Origin: Adineta steineri
Taxonomy: Eukaryota > Rotifera > Eurotatoria > Adinetida > Adinetidae
Length of the DNA stretch: 64,000 bases
NCBI GenBank assembly: GCA_905250115.1
Contig: CAJNOI010000007.1
Span: 1,285,566 to 1,349,565, forward strand
Direction of reading: 5' to 3'
Below are positions 45,119 to 56,107 of this stretch, in pieces. Below the pieces are notes generated by a model. That model was not told the origin of the DNA. It made no database searches and saw nothing but the letters and a program-made list of their open reading frames with translations. Every line of letters starts with the position of its first letter. Positions within the stretch are counted from its first letter, which is position 1. A program made the translations under genes and the position numbers.

Positions 45119-46478
45119 TTTTTCTCTTGTTTTATACAAATGGCAACAGTAGAAAAAACGACAATTGAATAGTTACACTTGACTGAACAAGCAATCAGAG
45201 AGAAGCAATATTTTACCCTTTCGTTCTGTATTATAGAGAAAGGATGAGAGAGAAGGTAACATACATAGATACTCAAAAAAAATTAACTCTTTTTCTTTTG
45301 ATACGTAGAGGTTCATATATGTTATATATGGTAATTTTATTAAATGATATTCGTCGATCAGTCACAAATCTTTCAATGTATGAATAAAATTTAAGCGTTA
45401 CTCTTTAATTTATCTACTTATTTCACTTTAAATATTTACATTTTCTATTCTCTATGTTTGTTATATATGAGTATTTTAACAGGGTTTCATTTTTTTTGTG
45501 AGCGAATCGATGATCTAGATTTTGTTTTCATATCTAAACAAACTAATAGATTTGATAGTATCTCTAAGAAAAATCATTTAATAACATATGTGCAAAAATT
45601 TTAATAATTTATCTGGTCACAAACTACTTCTCTGTTATTTGATCAACATATCAAAGTTCGTATATCTAAAGAAGCATTTTTTTGTATCACTTCTCACCAC
45701 TACTGCCTTTCTCTTTGATTGTGGAAATTCATGTTTTTTGTACTCAGTTAATCTTGAAATTTGTTTCTTTTAATAGATAATTTTGTCATCATCAGTATTC
45801 GCATAACCAGAACTAGTCATTCAACACCAATTTTTCTTAGTAAGTGTTTTCAAATCAATAGTCTAGCTATGAAATTAGCTTCGAGCATTTTTTTTTATTA
45901 AGAACGATATTTCTATGAGACAAATGTTCTCTAATTTTACTATTTCTGTTGTTCGTTTTCTTCGACGTTTTCGTTGATCCAAGGCCTGCAGCTTATAAGA
46001 ATAAATGAACTGTGTGTGAGTTGAAATAGGTCTTTCATTAGAATTTCGTTTTGCGGCATAGTCTCATATTTTTTAACGATTGGTTTCAGGGGCGTGACGA
46101 CCCCCTGCTCTGCTCTCAGCACCTGGGTACGCTTCTGGTTGACTTGTTTCGATTTTCAGCTCGCTCATTCCTATATACTTGCTATTAGATAAAAATTTAA
46201 TAATGATATATGTGGTTAACTTAACCAACAGATTCCACCATTCTCGAAAAAATACTATGATATTAATTTTGTATTAGTATGATGAGTGTCTATATTTATC
46301 AATTGATATTGTCAAGACTTCAAATTCTTGTATAAAATCGTTTTTAAATAACTATTTAACGCGGTGATAGACCTTTGAATTGATAAAAGGTATAAAATTA
46401 CATAACAAATTGAAAATAGATAAGAATATATTAATCTATAAGATTTGTTTTTTGCATATAGAGAATTGAAGAATAAAA
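45119..46478. other. Intergenic stretch with a remnant hAT-like element
   Basis: No gene seen. A 51-bp remnant at 46089-46139 resembles the ends of the 9399 element. Confidence 0.5.
46089..46139. mobile_element. Remnant of a hAT-type element
   Basis: CAGGGGCGTGACG at the left and TACGCTTCTG at the right are eroded copies of the 9399-9592 terminal repeats, and CCCCTGCTCTG plus CACCTG match that element's interior right side. No intact target duplication. Probably an internally deleted copy. Confidence 0.5.
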
Positions 46479-47615
46479 ATGTCCACAAGAATACGTGCTC
46501 GAAATATTGGTATTCCTTTTAAAGGAACTCCGGGTGCTTTCAATTCAATAACTGATGTTCATGGTGTTGAAGTAGGACATCGAACAATAATTGAAGATTC
46601 AAAATCATCATCAACGAAACAAAATTGTATTCGAACAGGTCTTACAGTTGTACTTCCGAGAGGAAAAAATATTGTCGGTAATCTAGAACATCAGAATTTA
46701 TTTGGAGCTTGGTATTCATTAAATGGAAATGGAGAAATGACTGGAACAACTTGGCTAGAAGAATCAGGTTTTCTTGGACCACTCATTGCAATAACGAATA
46801 CACATAGTGTTGGAATAGTTCGAGATACAGCTATTCAATGGTTTCAACAACAAGCGAAAGGATCAGGTCTTTTCGATTGTAATTATAGTTCATTAAGTTT
46901 ACCAGTTGTTGCTGAAACATGGGATGGAGTTCTTAATGATATAAATGGATTTCATGTTCAACGAGAACATGTTTTTGATGCAATCAATTCAGCCACGTCA
47001 GGTGATGTTGATGAAGGAAATGTTGGTGGAGGAACAGGTATGGTTACACATAAATTTAAAGGTGGTATAGGTACATCATCTCGTATATGTGGTGATTATA
47101 CAGTCGGTGTTCTCGTTCAATCTAACTATGGATTTAGACATCAGTTAACTATTGCTGGTATTCCTATAGGTGAAGAAATGTTAGATGAACTTTTACCTGT
47201 TCATGCAAAAAATATTGAAAAACTTGACGAAACAGGATCAATAATTGTAGTTGTTGCTACCGATGCACCTCTTTTACCACATCAATTAAAAAGACTTGCT
47301 CGTCGTGTACCAATTGGAATGGGATTAGTTGGAGCACGAGGTGGAAATGGTTCAGGTGATATTTTTGTTGCATTCTCAACAGCTAATCATCAAGCAATGG
47401 GAAAACAAACAGGAGTAGTACAATTAGAAATGTTACCTAATGAACAAATGACTCCTTTATTTGAAAGTGTTGCTCAAGCTACTGAAGAAGCTATTTTAAA
47501 TGCAATGATATCTGCAAAAACTATGGAAGGAATATATGGAAATAAAGTTTATGCTATACCACATGAACGAATTCGTGAAATTTTGAAAAAACACAATAGA
47601 TTAACGGATAATTAA
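46479..47615 (+). CDS. DmpA-type aminopeptidase (peptidase family S58)
   Basis: Intronless, 378 residues. The N-terminus (IPFKGTPGAFNSITDVHGVE) and the block VGHRTI...RTGLTVVLPRG are typical of the DmpA/P1 family (L-aminopeptidase/D-esterase). The nucleophile lies in GARGGNGSGDIFVAF, with Ser at residue 292. In this Ntn-hydrolase fold the chain self-cleaves just before that serine to expose the catalytic amine. Such enzymes release N-terminal residues from small peptides and beta-peptides. The family is mostly bacterial and fungal. The single exon in an intron-rich region, with host-like AT codon use, suggests an old horizontal acquisition (inference). Confidence 0.9.
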   Translation: MSTRIRARNIGIPFKGTPGAFNSITDVHGVEVGHRTIIEDSKSSSTKQNCIRTGLTVVLPRGKNIVGNLEHQNLFGAWYSLNGNGEMTGTTWLEESGFLGPLIAITNTHSVGIVRDTAIQWFQQQAKGSGLFDCNYSSLSLPVVAETWDGVLNDINGFHVQREHVFDAINSATSGDVDEGNVGGGTGMVTHKFKGGIGTSSRICGDYTVGVLVQSNYGFRHQLTIAGIPIGEEMLDELLPVHAKNIEKLDETGSIIVVVATDAPLLPHQLKRLARRVPIGMGLVGARGGNGSGDIFVAFSTANHQAMGKQTGVVQLEMLPNEQMTPLFESVAQATEEAILNAMISAKTMEGIYGNKVYAIPHERIREILKKHNRLTDN

Positions 47616-47885
47616 AATAAATTTAGATTTTTTCTTAAATTTAAAAACTAATATATCATTTTTCTTCATTATATTGATGATTTTTTTATAATAGTATGTA
47701 GTTATAATAAAATTGAACTCGTACATTTTCTTTGTTGTTCAATAAACATGTATTGTTCTATTCTGATGTATACATGTAACGATGAGAATTTTTTTCATTC
47801 TTCATTGTCGAATAATTCCATTTACATGTGAAAAAGTCATGTAAAATTGTAAAATGACTTGTCCAACGAAATATTTCATGGCATG

Positions 47886-47957
47886 GGGGGTATAGCTCAG
47901 TGGTAGAGCATTCGACTGCAGATCGAGAGGTCCCTGGTTCAATCCCGGGTGCCCCCT
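47886..47957 (+). tRNA. tRNA-Cys (anticodon GCA)
   Basis: A complete cloverleaf. The acceptor GGGGGTA pairs with TGCCCCC, the D-loop has the A box TAGCTCAGTGGT, the anticodon loop is ACTGCAGAT, and the B box is GGTTCAATCC. The discriminator is T, as usual for animal tRNA-Cys. There is no intron and no encoded CCA. A downstream T-rich run (TTCTTTTTTC at 47964) would end Pol III transcription. Confidence 0.97.
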
Positions 47958-48331
47958 AGGCTGTTCTTTTTTCTTTCCTTTCTTCACAAAGTCTTATTGT
48001 ATTACAACACAATCGTCTATTGATGAAGGCTGTAGATGAGAATATGATGATGACATACACCATATCGTATTACTTTTTCTTTTCGAGTGACGAAAGAGGA
48101 AATACGACAATTATTACATTTAAAGAAAAGAGTGTTTTATATTCTTATATACATTGGCAACAGATGGATATACAAAATGTGCCAACGCAAACTTCTAAAA
48201 GGCAGTTAGCTGAAAATATATTCGATGTATACTTCTCTATACAATTTATTCAAATACTGTAATGTATAAAAAATATTTGAGAATAATATAACAAGTATAC
48301 ATAGAAGATACATTATTTTTACCGATTAAAG
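47958..48331. other. Spacer after tRNA-Cys
   Basis: Pol III terminator T runs, then AT-rich DNA with no supported gene. Confidence 0.5.
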
Positions 48332-49731
48332 TTATAGAACAGTTCTTTCTCCAATACTTGGTAAGAATGTACCATGTTGAGAACAACTATCATTATCTCG
48401 AAATGAACCTTTCATTTGATATTCAGGTTCACTAGTCGATTCCCATTGACAAAGATTTGATTTAATCGATTGTCCTTCATTTATCGCACCTTGTCTTACT
48501 ATCCAAGCACCTTTACCTGCTAAACCTTGAGCGACCATACCAAATGTTGATTTTGATGTAATGATTAAATGATGCATTTTTGATAGTATAAGTAATTCTG
48601 CTAAAGTATATTGCATTTTTTCTACAACATTAGAATTTTTTGGAGATTCGAATGCTTTTAATATTTCTAAATTTTTATACATTTTTGATAATTGATTTTC
48701 TAATTTTTGACGACGTTGCGGAGTATTTGAAATAATATACAAATAAATTTTAATCTCTTCTTTGCTCGATCTATAAATACAAAAATTCTTTTCATTTAAG
48801 ATTTTATTTCAATAATTTACCTAGTGACATTTTGTATAACATGTTCAATACATTTTTGAAATGGTTCAATATATTCGATCATATTTGATGACCAACTACG
48901 CATATGAACTCCAATTGTTATATTTTTCTTTTCAAAATTATATTGTTTTTGAAAATTTTCAATAATTAAATTTACTTTTGATACTGGTTTTAATAATCTT
49001 CTTGCTAATTCAACAAATATCTGTCCATTTTGAAAAATTTGTACAAAATTTTGTCTCATTTGTTCATTTCGTGTTAATAATGGTACAAAATATTGATCAG
49101 TTCGAATCCATTTAACATGACGATGAAATAAATTCAAAATATAGAATCCAATTTTTTGAAACCATGATTGATTATATAGTTTTTTACTACATAAAATCTC
49201 TCGATCAAAATAAAATGCCCAATCTTGTGGTATTTGACTATTATATCTATTCAATTCAATATCATTTATCCATCGATTTTTAATAAGACTTGTTAATCGA
49301 GATAGTGAATATTGATATGGAATTTTCTTTTCGAATGATGATAGAGGTAAAAAAAGATCATCAAAATAAACTGGATGATTATCACCAGGCTGCCAATTAA
49401 TTAATAGAACTCGATTAGTTACAAGAGCATAAGTCGTCACAGATATTAAACCAAGAATACGATTACCTAAACCATTCACTGCGTCAAATATTACGTAATC
49501 AGATTGAGTAGATGAGTATTTAATAACACAATTGCGATAAGCAATGTAAGAATCGAACAATATTGTTATATTACAAATATTCTTTGATAAAGCACATGTT
49601 TGAAATGAATTAATATTATATAGATGTGAACATGGAGAATTTATGAATAATTGTTCACGAAAAATATAGATAATATAAATAATTAATATTAAAATGAGAA
49701 ATATTTTAATTCGAAATGATTTTAATTTCAT
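48332..49731 (-). CDS. GT37-like (xyloglucan-type) fucosyltransferase
   Basis: Exons 48821..49731 and 48332..48770 give 449 residues. The N-terminal basic cap and one hydrophobic helix (FLILILIIYIIYIF) make a Golgi type II anchor. The nucleotide-sugar region FDAVNGLGNRILGLISVTTY followed by ALVTNRVLLINW is the hallmark of plant GT37 fucosyltransferases. IGVHMRSW is the H-x-R motif shared by alpha-fucosyltransferases binding GDP-fucose, and TSKSTFGMVAQGLAG is the third conserved block. It would add fucose to a glycan acceptor in the Golgi. The family is well known in plants and rare in animals; the acceptor here is unknown. Confidence 0.82.
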
Positions 49732-50794
49732 TTAATATTGATTGCAGATCGTTGAATTTTAACTTCTTTTTTAAATTATAAAAGGTAAACATATCATAAT
49801 AATTCTATTGATAATTAAATAAATTTTAATATTGTATGCTATGCTGTTCTTATACTAAAATAAAGTATTAAAATACATCCAACAGAAAGGTCAACGATGA
49901 GAAGAAAAAAAACTCACTTTTTTTATCTGTGTACTCTTTTCTTTCTGTCTCTCTGTGATTAACACGTGGCACAAAAAAAAGGCTGTTATGTTGACTTCTT
50001 TTCTTTTTTATGATGAGAATTCTGAATATAAAATAATTCTGTTTTATTTCAACTTGTTAAACTAAATTTGAAAATAGCTTTGTATATTATAAAATACATA
50101 ATCTTTATTAATGAAGTGAATTATAATACTGTTGTTTCAAAAATTGACAGAAAGTGTCCACGAATATTATAATATTTTTTGATAGAAAATCAAAGTTAAT
50201 ATGTAAATCTATCCTCACTGAATAATCAAGTTTTACGTATGCTGAGAACTAAATGTCATAATATAATTCATAGTAGAAACGAAGAATTTATTTAGAATTA
50301 TATTGTTATCAATGGTAGGGGTGTTAGTTGATAACAAAATCGTAGTATAGATATGTCAGTAGATAAAATATTCAAAAAAAAGTGGCGAAAACTCTTAGCG
50401 TCCATGGATGGGACTTCATGACGCTAACGTATATATATATTTATATTTATATCGCTCATCATGTGATTTTCTTTCTTTTCTATTATTGCGTCATTTCTTT
50501 TTCTATGTTTTATTCAGTCGTTATTGTTGTTTCTCTCTCCTCCTGTGTTATATCTTCAAGATACGGTAAGCTTTTTCATTATGAGTTTCTCAAGGGTTAG
50601 GAGACCAAGGTCCTTGATTTAGTATTTCAACCACAGTTATATCCTGAAAAAAGGAGATCCTCAAAAAAACTACGTTTGCCAATTTACTGCATAAATGTTT
50701 ATATTCTAGTAGAAATATCTATATTAATACTATTTGTCTTATAGATAAACATCCTTTCCTGTATTTTATAACTTATGTAATATTAAGGATAATT
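49732..50794. other. Intergenic, between divergent fucosyltransferase and PL8 genes
   Basis: Should hold both promoters. A small inverted repeat TTAGCGTC...GACGCTAA lies at 50395-50427. The short ORF at 50382-50600 has no coding character. Confidence 0.5.
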
Positions 50795-53134
50795 ATGACT
50801 AAATACAAGTTATACATTGATTCAATCAGCCCACGATGTTCATTATTTTTGTTGACAATAATGCTTTTTATTACCTTTACTACAGCGGTACAAACTAATG
50901 ATGATTTGAGTATCGTACGTGAAAATGTTCGAAAAATAATGCTATGGCCTTCACCAGATCAATTGTCTTCTGTTATAACACAAGCCATGGCTAATTTAAG
51001 TTCATTGAATTTCGATACTTGTCAATGGCCTGATCTAAATTATACTACACGTGGTCCAGAAAACTGGGATCCAGTTTTACATATGTTTCGTATCGCAACG
51101 ATGACTTCAGCATTGACCGCTCCTGGTGGGTTAATAAACAATACGAAATTATCATTAGGCATCCATTGTGCTTTAAAAGTATGGATCGAACAAGACTGGC
51201 AAAATCCAAATTGGTGGTGGAATTATATTCAAGATCCATTAATTGCTACAGGTATAATGTTGATGTTAGGTGTAGAACGAATGACTAAATATGAAATTGA
51301 TGCAATTGTTAATATGTCTTATCGTGCAAATTGGTGGATCAAAGATTGGGGAGGTGGTGCGAATTTAGTTTGGGAATTACAAATTCAATTATATCGTGGA
51401 CTTGCAACATCAAATTATTCAGCAGTTGAACAAGGTTTCGAACTCATGTGGCAAACTGTACAAATACAAAATCTTTCAACTATGGGTATACAAAGTGATT
51501 GGTCATATCATTTTCATGGTTCACAATTACTTCCTGCAGCATATGGTGATGCTTGGGCTACAAATATTTTACATTTTCATATGGCAACACGTGGTACACA
51601 ATATGCTTTATCTAAAGATCGTATTGAAACTTTTGGTCGTTTTTTAACTCGAAGTGATGCATGGTTTACTATGGGAAGTGTTTGGACATGGGCTCTTATT
51701 GGACGTGTCATTGATCGTGGAGTTCATGTTTGGTATACACATTTATTTCCATCGGATCAATTACGTGAATTAGCAATGGATATGACTGATAATTCTACTG
51801 CTATCGCATTCTGTGATTATGCTGATCGACTTGAACATCGTCATGATGCAACACCTCTAATAGGAAATCGTCATTTTTATACTAGTGACTTTCAAGTACA
51901 TCGAAGAGTTAATTGGACAGCTGCTTTAAAGATGCATTCTGCTCGAGTAATTGCATCTGAATGTGATAATAATGAAAATTTAAAAGGTGAGCATATAGGT
52001 GATGGTGTACTGAATCTGTATACTCGTGATGCTCAATATGGTGGTGGTGAAGAATATGAAAATATATTTGCTTTACTTGATTGGCAAGCTATTAACGGTA
52101 TTACAGTTGAAGCTGATACACCATTAAATCATTGTGATAGAGGCGCACTTCCTATGTTAAATACAACATTTGTTGGTGGTGTTAGTGATTCGATGTATGG
52201 GGCAGCAATAATGGATACTTTAACACACAATTTGACGGCTAAACGTACATGGCATTTTTATGATACCTATATCATAGCATTAGCTAATGGTATTGAAGAT
52301 AATACTACTGCATTATTACAAACAGCTCTAGTTAGTAGATTATTACCTGCAGCTAATACGATAAGTGGTATATTAACTTTACAATGGAGTAATGGAACAA
52401 GAATGGTATTGCCCGATGGTGTTTACTCATTTTCATATAATCAACCACGTATATTATGGTTTCATGCAGATGGTACAGCATGGTCAGTTTTAGAAGAATA
52501 TGAAACACTCATCATTGACTGTCGTAATAAATCTGGTAATGTTAATCAATTCGGTCCATGGAATTTTGAAATGGTAGGACGTTTACTTACAGCTATTATC
52601 ATACATGGTAGAGGACCCACAATTAACCCACTACATTATCGATACATGATTATGCCTAATGTAACTGTAGAAGATATGACAAGATTATGGGAACGTTATT
52701 TGTCTATAGGAAATAGTGCACATGCTTTAACATATTTGCAAAATAAGAATAATGAACCATTATATCTTCATGGTACTTGTGATCCATTTCTTCAACGAGC
52801 TTCAGTTTTATTATTTGATAAAGGTTTTACTAATAGTAGTATTGCATATTATAATTGTAGTAGTATGTCATTAAGTATTTATATGGAACAACCAGGTGCT
52901 ATTTTATTTAGTGAAAATTCCAATAGTTTTACGATTACAGCAGCACATCCTACAATAGCAATAGGTACATTTATCGTCCATGTCAATCGATCTAGTATTG
53001 TATCACATGAATGTACAAATAGCAATCATTGGGATTTACGAAGTGGTACAAGAGTATTAATTCCTTTACCTGGTAACAATCAATTACTTGGTAAAAGTGT
53101 ATCGATCACATGTAAAAAAAACAATATAGCTTAG
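50795..53134 (+). CDS. Secreted polysaccharide lyase, family PL8
   Basis: Intronless, 779 residues. A hydrophobic leader (SLFLLTIMLFITFTTAVQTN) is a signal peptide or anchor. The alpha-toroid domain includes PNWWWNYIQDPLIATGIMLM and the active-site block DWSYHFHGSQLLPAAYG. His241 and Tyr250 are nine residues apart, like the His/Tyr pair of chondroitin AC lyase. The next block, CDNNENLKGEHIGDG, holds the conserved Glu. The C-terminal half is the beta-sandwich typical of PL8. PL8 enzymes cut hyaluronan, chondroitin or xanthan by beta-elimination. There are many N-glycosylation sequons. The family is mainly bacterial and fungal, and the lack of introns fits horizontal origin (inference). Confidence 0.9.
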   Translation: MTKYKLYIDSISPRCSLFLLTIMLFITFTTAVQTNDDLSIVRENVRKIMLWPSPDQLSSVITQAMANLSSLNFDTCQWPDLNYTTRGPENWDPVLHMFRIATMTSALTAPGGLINNTKLSLGIHCALKVWIEQDWQNPNWWWNYIQDPLIATGIMLMLGVERMTKYEIDAIVNMSYRANWWIKDWGGGANLVWELQIQLYRGLATSNYSAVEQGFELMWQTVQIQNLSTMGIQSDWSYHFHGSQLLPAAYGDAWATNILHFHMATRGTQYALSKDRIETFGRFLTRSDAWFTMGSVWTWALIGRVIDRGVHVWYTHLFPSDQLRELAMDMTDNSTAIAFCDYADRLEHRHDATPLIGNRHFYTSDFQVHRRVNWTAALKMHSARVIASECDNNENLKGEHIGDGVLNLYTRDAQYGGGEEYENIFALLDWQAINGITVEADTPLNHCDRGALPMLNTTFVGGVSDSMYGAAIMDTLTHNLTAKRTWHFYDTYIIALANGIEDNTTALLQTALVSRLLPAANTISGILTLQWSNGTRMVLPDGVYSFSYNQPRILWFHADGTAWSVLEEYETLIIDCRNKSGNVNQFGPWNFEMVGRLLTAIIIHGRGPTINPLHYRYMIMPNVTVEDMTRLWERYLSIGNSAHALTYLQNKNNEPLYLHGTCDPFLQRASVLLFDKGFTNSSIAYYNCSSMSLSIYMEQPGAILFSENSNSFTITAAHPTIAIGTFIVHVNRSSIVSHECTNSNHWDLRSGTRVLIPLPGNNQLLGKSVSITCKKNNIA

Positions 53135-53697
53135 CATTCAAACTATTTTTTTTAATTTTTTGTATGAAAAAAGATTCCTTCATAATTAGTAATTTTTACA
53201 ATTTATATCGTGTATATGAAATCATAATTACAATGATACAATAACATATGAAATAAAATTATTCTCCTTTAAAAATAAACTCAATATATTATAAATGAAG
53301 CTTTCTTTTATACATATATATTGTCATTCACTTCTAAAACACATTTCAATGTTCTTTTTTTAAATTCAGTATAAATCATAGATATTATTCATACAAATGA
53401 ATATTTTCATACATATATATATTGAATATCAATCAAAATTTATCTTTACTTGCGACCTCTTTTGCAATAGTCTCTTCATTTGTATATTACTATATTTTTT
53501 AACCAGTACGAAATAAAGTTGTTGTTATTTTTATCTTATATATGAATGTATGTCAAATACCATGTGCGATATTGCTCAATATTGATGAAATTAACTTATT
53601 ATATCGAAGCTGAATCATCAGTGTTCTTTGTAAGAATAGAATAGAAACAATAATAAACGTTATTTAATTTTTTCTTTCAATATTTTTATAAAAATAT
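53135..53697. other. Spacer between PL8 and DUF4419 genes
   Basis: AATAAA-type signals near 53250 and 53512. No gene. Confidence 0.5.
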
Positions 53698-55245
53698 ATG
53701 GCTTCTGTTACATTTGTTGTTGCTGATGTCGATATCTGTACGCAGAAACATATTGAAACTACTAAATTATATCAAGCAGATTTAGATCGATGGGGAGAGA
53801 AAGATCAAACATTATTACTTGAAAATTTTCAAACAAATTATCCATTAGGTTTTGATCTTAATGGAAGTAATCATCGAATTAGTAATGCTTTTGTTGCTAC
53901 TGTATACAAAGCATATTGTGAACATTATCCACTTGAAATAAGTGTAGAAGATATTTGGGTTGCTATTGAACAAGGTATTAGTATTCATCTAAATGAAAAT
54001 GCTGAAAAATATCGAGAATTAATGGTAACACATGAAGGAAAAAAGACATTGGAACTGTTCGTAGATAGTCTTCGAATACTAGATTCTGATCGACCGAAAG
54101 AAGGAAATAAATCTGTACCTGCTATTGATTGGTCAGCTGCTATTCGACAAATGGGAGAATTAATTAAAAAAGATATGAAAACAGATTTAAGTACAATATT
54201 AACTACTCCTTTCTCTAATACAACATCAGTTGAACAAGCTGTTTTTGATTGTACATTAATGGATAGTGTAAAATCTTATTATAATCATCGATTTAGTTTA
54301 CGTTGTGGTATTCCACAAGTAACATTACGTGGTTCGCCAGATGATTTTCAACAGGTTATTGATCGAATTAATCAACTTCGAATGATTTTTACTGATTTTC
54401 ATTGGTGGTTAGATACACTTTTACCTCATTTGAAAGAATTAAAAGCAAGTGCTGAAGGAAAACATGATATCGATTGGTGGCATAAAATTTGTCATAAATT
54501 AGGAGGTGGATCTGGTGTTAGTTTATTATCTGGATGGCTTGCTGATTTTATACCGTAAGATTATTTTAATATAAGTAAAAAAAAGAATGTGCTTATTCTC
54601 TTTCTCGTAGAGAAGAGTCCAGTAAACATAAATTGTCTGCTTGCTTGCTTGTATGTCCGGAGGGTCAAAAAAACATCGAAAACCAACTTTCAGGAAAAGA
54701 CATTTCTAGAGGTTTTTCGATACGGGAGTTTGAATCTGAGGTCTGTCGGGTGATCAAGGTTAGGGTAGCGGCGAAGGGGACTCAAAGGTCAAAAAAACAT
54801 CGAAAATCAATTTTTTACTTTTTTTATTTGTTTTTCCAGTAAACCTGAAGAAAATGGATTTCTACGAGAAAGAGCTAAGCGAGTCTTCAGACGAGCGTTA
54901 CTTGTTTGATTTTTTATTTTGTAGATACACATTGGATGGAAAAGGTCATTACCGCAAAGCTCGATGCGATCGTCACCATTATCGTGAAGTATATATTTTC
55001 TTCATATAATAAAAATTGATTATGTTATTTATTTGTAGGGTGTAATCAATGGTATTGAATTTTGTGATTTTTACGAAAGTGTAACTCAAACAGATTTTAT
55101 TTTGGATGATAATGGACATGAAACGAAAATGAAATTCATTGCTGGATTTTTAGGTATTGGTCAAAATTCTAAAACAGGTGCACTTCGTCCATGTCTTGGA
55201 TGGATTTCAGCATTACCAATAGAAAAACAATTTAATGATTCCTAA
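53698..55245 (+). CDS. DUF4419-domain protein
   Basis: Exons 53698..54554, 54925..54988 and 55039..55245 give 375 residues. The segment HRISNAFVATVYKAYCEHYP followed by LEISVEDIWVAIEQGISIHL matches the start of DUF4419, as do HEGKKTLEL, the tryptophan-rich FHWWLDTLLPHL and the glycine-rich KLGGGSGVSLLSGWLADF. DUF4419 is of unknown function and scattered in fungi, oomycetes, bacteria and some animals. The first intron (370 bp) is long because it contains the dispersed repeat copy B. No signal peptide. Confidence 0.82.
54593..54906 (-). repeat. Dispersed ~310-bp repeat, copy B, in the DUF4419 gene intron
   Basis: Reverse complement of 28717-29026. Both copies occupy introns of otherwise short-intron genes and end close to the same bases on each side (AACAAGTAACGCTC and GAGAATAA). 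Confidence 0.85.
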
Positions 55246-55417
55246 ATATATGCTATTGATTGTTGTAATTAACTAACAAATAAAACATATCAAATAACTC
55301 CCATTCACACTCTTTCATTATCATATTTGCAAGATGCTATCTAAATCATTGAATGATAAAAAAATTTTATTAGAAAATTACAAATAATTTATAAGTTTAA
55401 GGTTTAATTATACATGT

Positions 55418-56107
55418 TTATTTTTTTAATAAATTTGGCACTGATTGTTTTGATAAAGCCGGCGATATATTTCTATACATTTTAACAGCTTGTTCATAAT
55501 ATTCAAATGATCGATTAACATCTCCTTGTGCATCATAAATTGTACCAAGATTATTTAAACATCTAGCGATTAATGGATGATTTTGATTGGGAAGTGTTTT
55601 TCGATAAATATCCAATGCTTTATGAGTATATTTAAGTGCATGATTTAACTGATTTTGTTGTTTATAACGTTCAGCTGAACGAAGATATTCATTGCCTGAT
55701 TGATGTTGATAGAGAATAACATTTTCTTGAATAGTATCAAGTAAGAGTTGTCGATCTAAGAATAAATCAAATATTTTTGAATAATGTTCAAGAAGATATT
55801 GACATCTTTGTTGTTCTCGTGATGATTGACAATGAATAAAAATTGTATCAATTTGTTTTAATGAATGAGTACGAGAAAGTATATCTGTAGCAGATGAACT
55901 ATTTAAAATAAGAAAAATTGATTTTGTTGATTGTTCAATAGTTTGAATACATTCTTGTGAGTTATTAAAATAAGTAAAAATACCTTCTTGATTTTTTTCA
56001 TCATTATTTTTATTATACCAAATTAGAATTGGTGCTTCCTGTTTCACTGCAATTGGTTTAGATTGAGTAATAGAATTATTCACAGTCGCCGATTTCTTTT
56101 CGGTCAT
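55418..56107 (-). CDS. TPR protein sharing the N-terminal domain of the ADP-ribosyltransferase genes
   Basis: Intronless, 229 residues. Residues ~45-140 repeat the alpha/beta unit of the genes at 19210 and 22164: QECIQTIEQSTKSIFLILNS, then QIDTIFIHCQS and LEHYSKIFDLF. Two TPR or TPR-like units follow (SAERYKQQNQLNHALKYTHK and ARCLNNLGTIYDAQGDVNRS). No ART domain lies between them, so this looks like a short, transferase-less member. It stops shortly after the second TPR (KQSVPNLLKK), earlier than typical kinesin-light-chain-like TPR arrays; it may be truncated. Confidence 0.78.
   Translation of the reverse strand: MTEKKSATVNNSITQSKPIAVKQEAPILIWYNKNNDEKNQEGIFTYFNNSQECIQTIEQSTKSIFLILNSSSATDILSRTHSLKQIDTIFIHCQSSREQQRCQYLLEHYSKIFDLFLDRQLLLDTIQENVILYQHQSGNEYLRSAERYKQQNQLNHALKYTHKALDIYRKTLPNQNHPLIARCLNNLGTIYDAQGDVNRSFEYYEQAVKMYRNISPALSKQSVPNLLKK

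Noticed and set aside
47802..47987. 61-codon ORF on the minus strand
   Set aside because: It is the antisense of tRNA-Cys; the residues PGLNQGPLDL are the usual tRNA shadow.
50382..50600. 72-codon ORF before the PL8 gene
   Set aside because: It contains an IYIYIYI run from a TATA microsatellite and hydrophobic low-complexity sequence. No supporting signal.
54633..54842. 69-codon ORF in the DUF4419 intron
   Set aside because: It lies wholly within the dispersed repeat and is not conserved in copy A.
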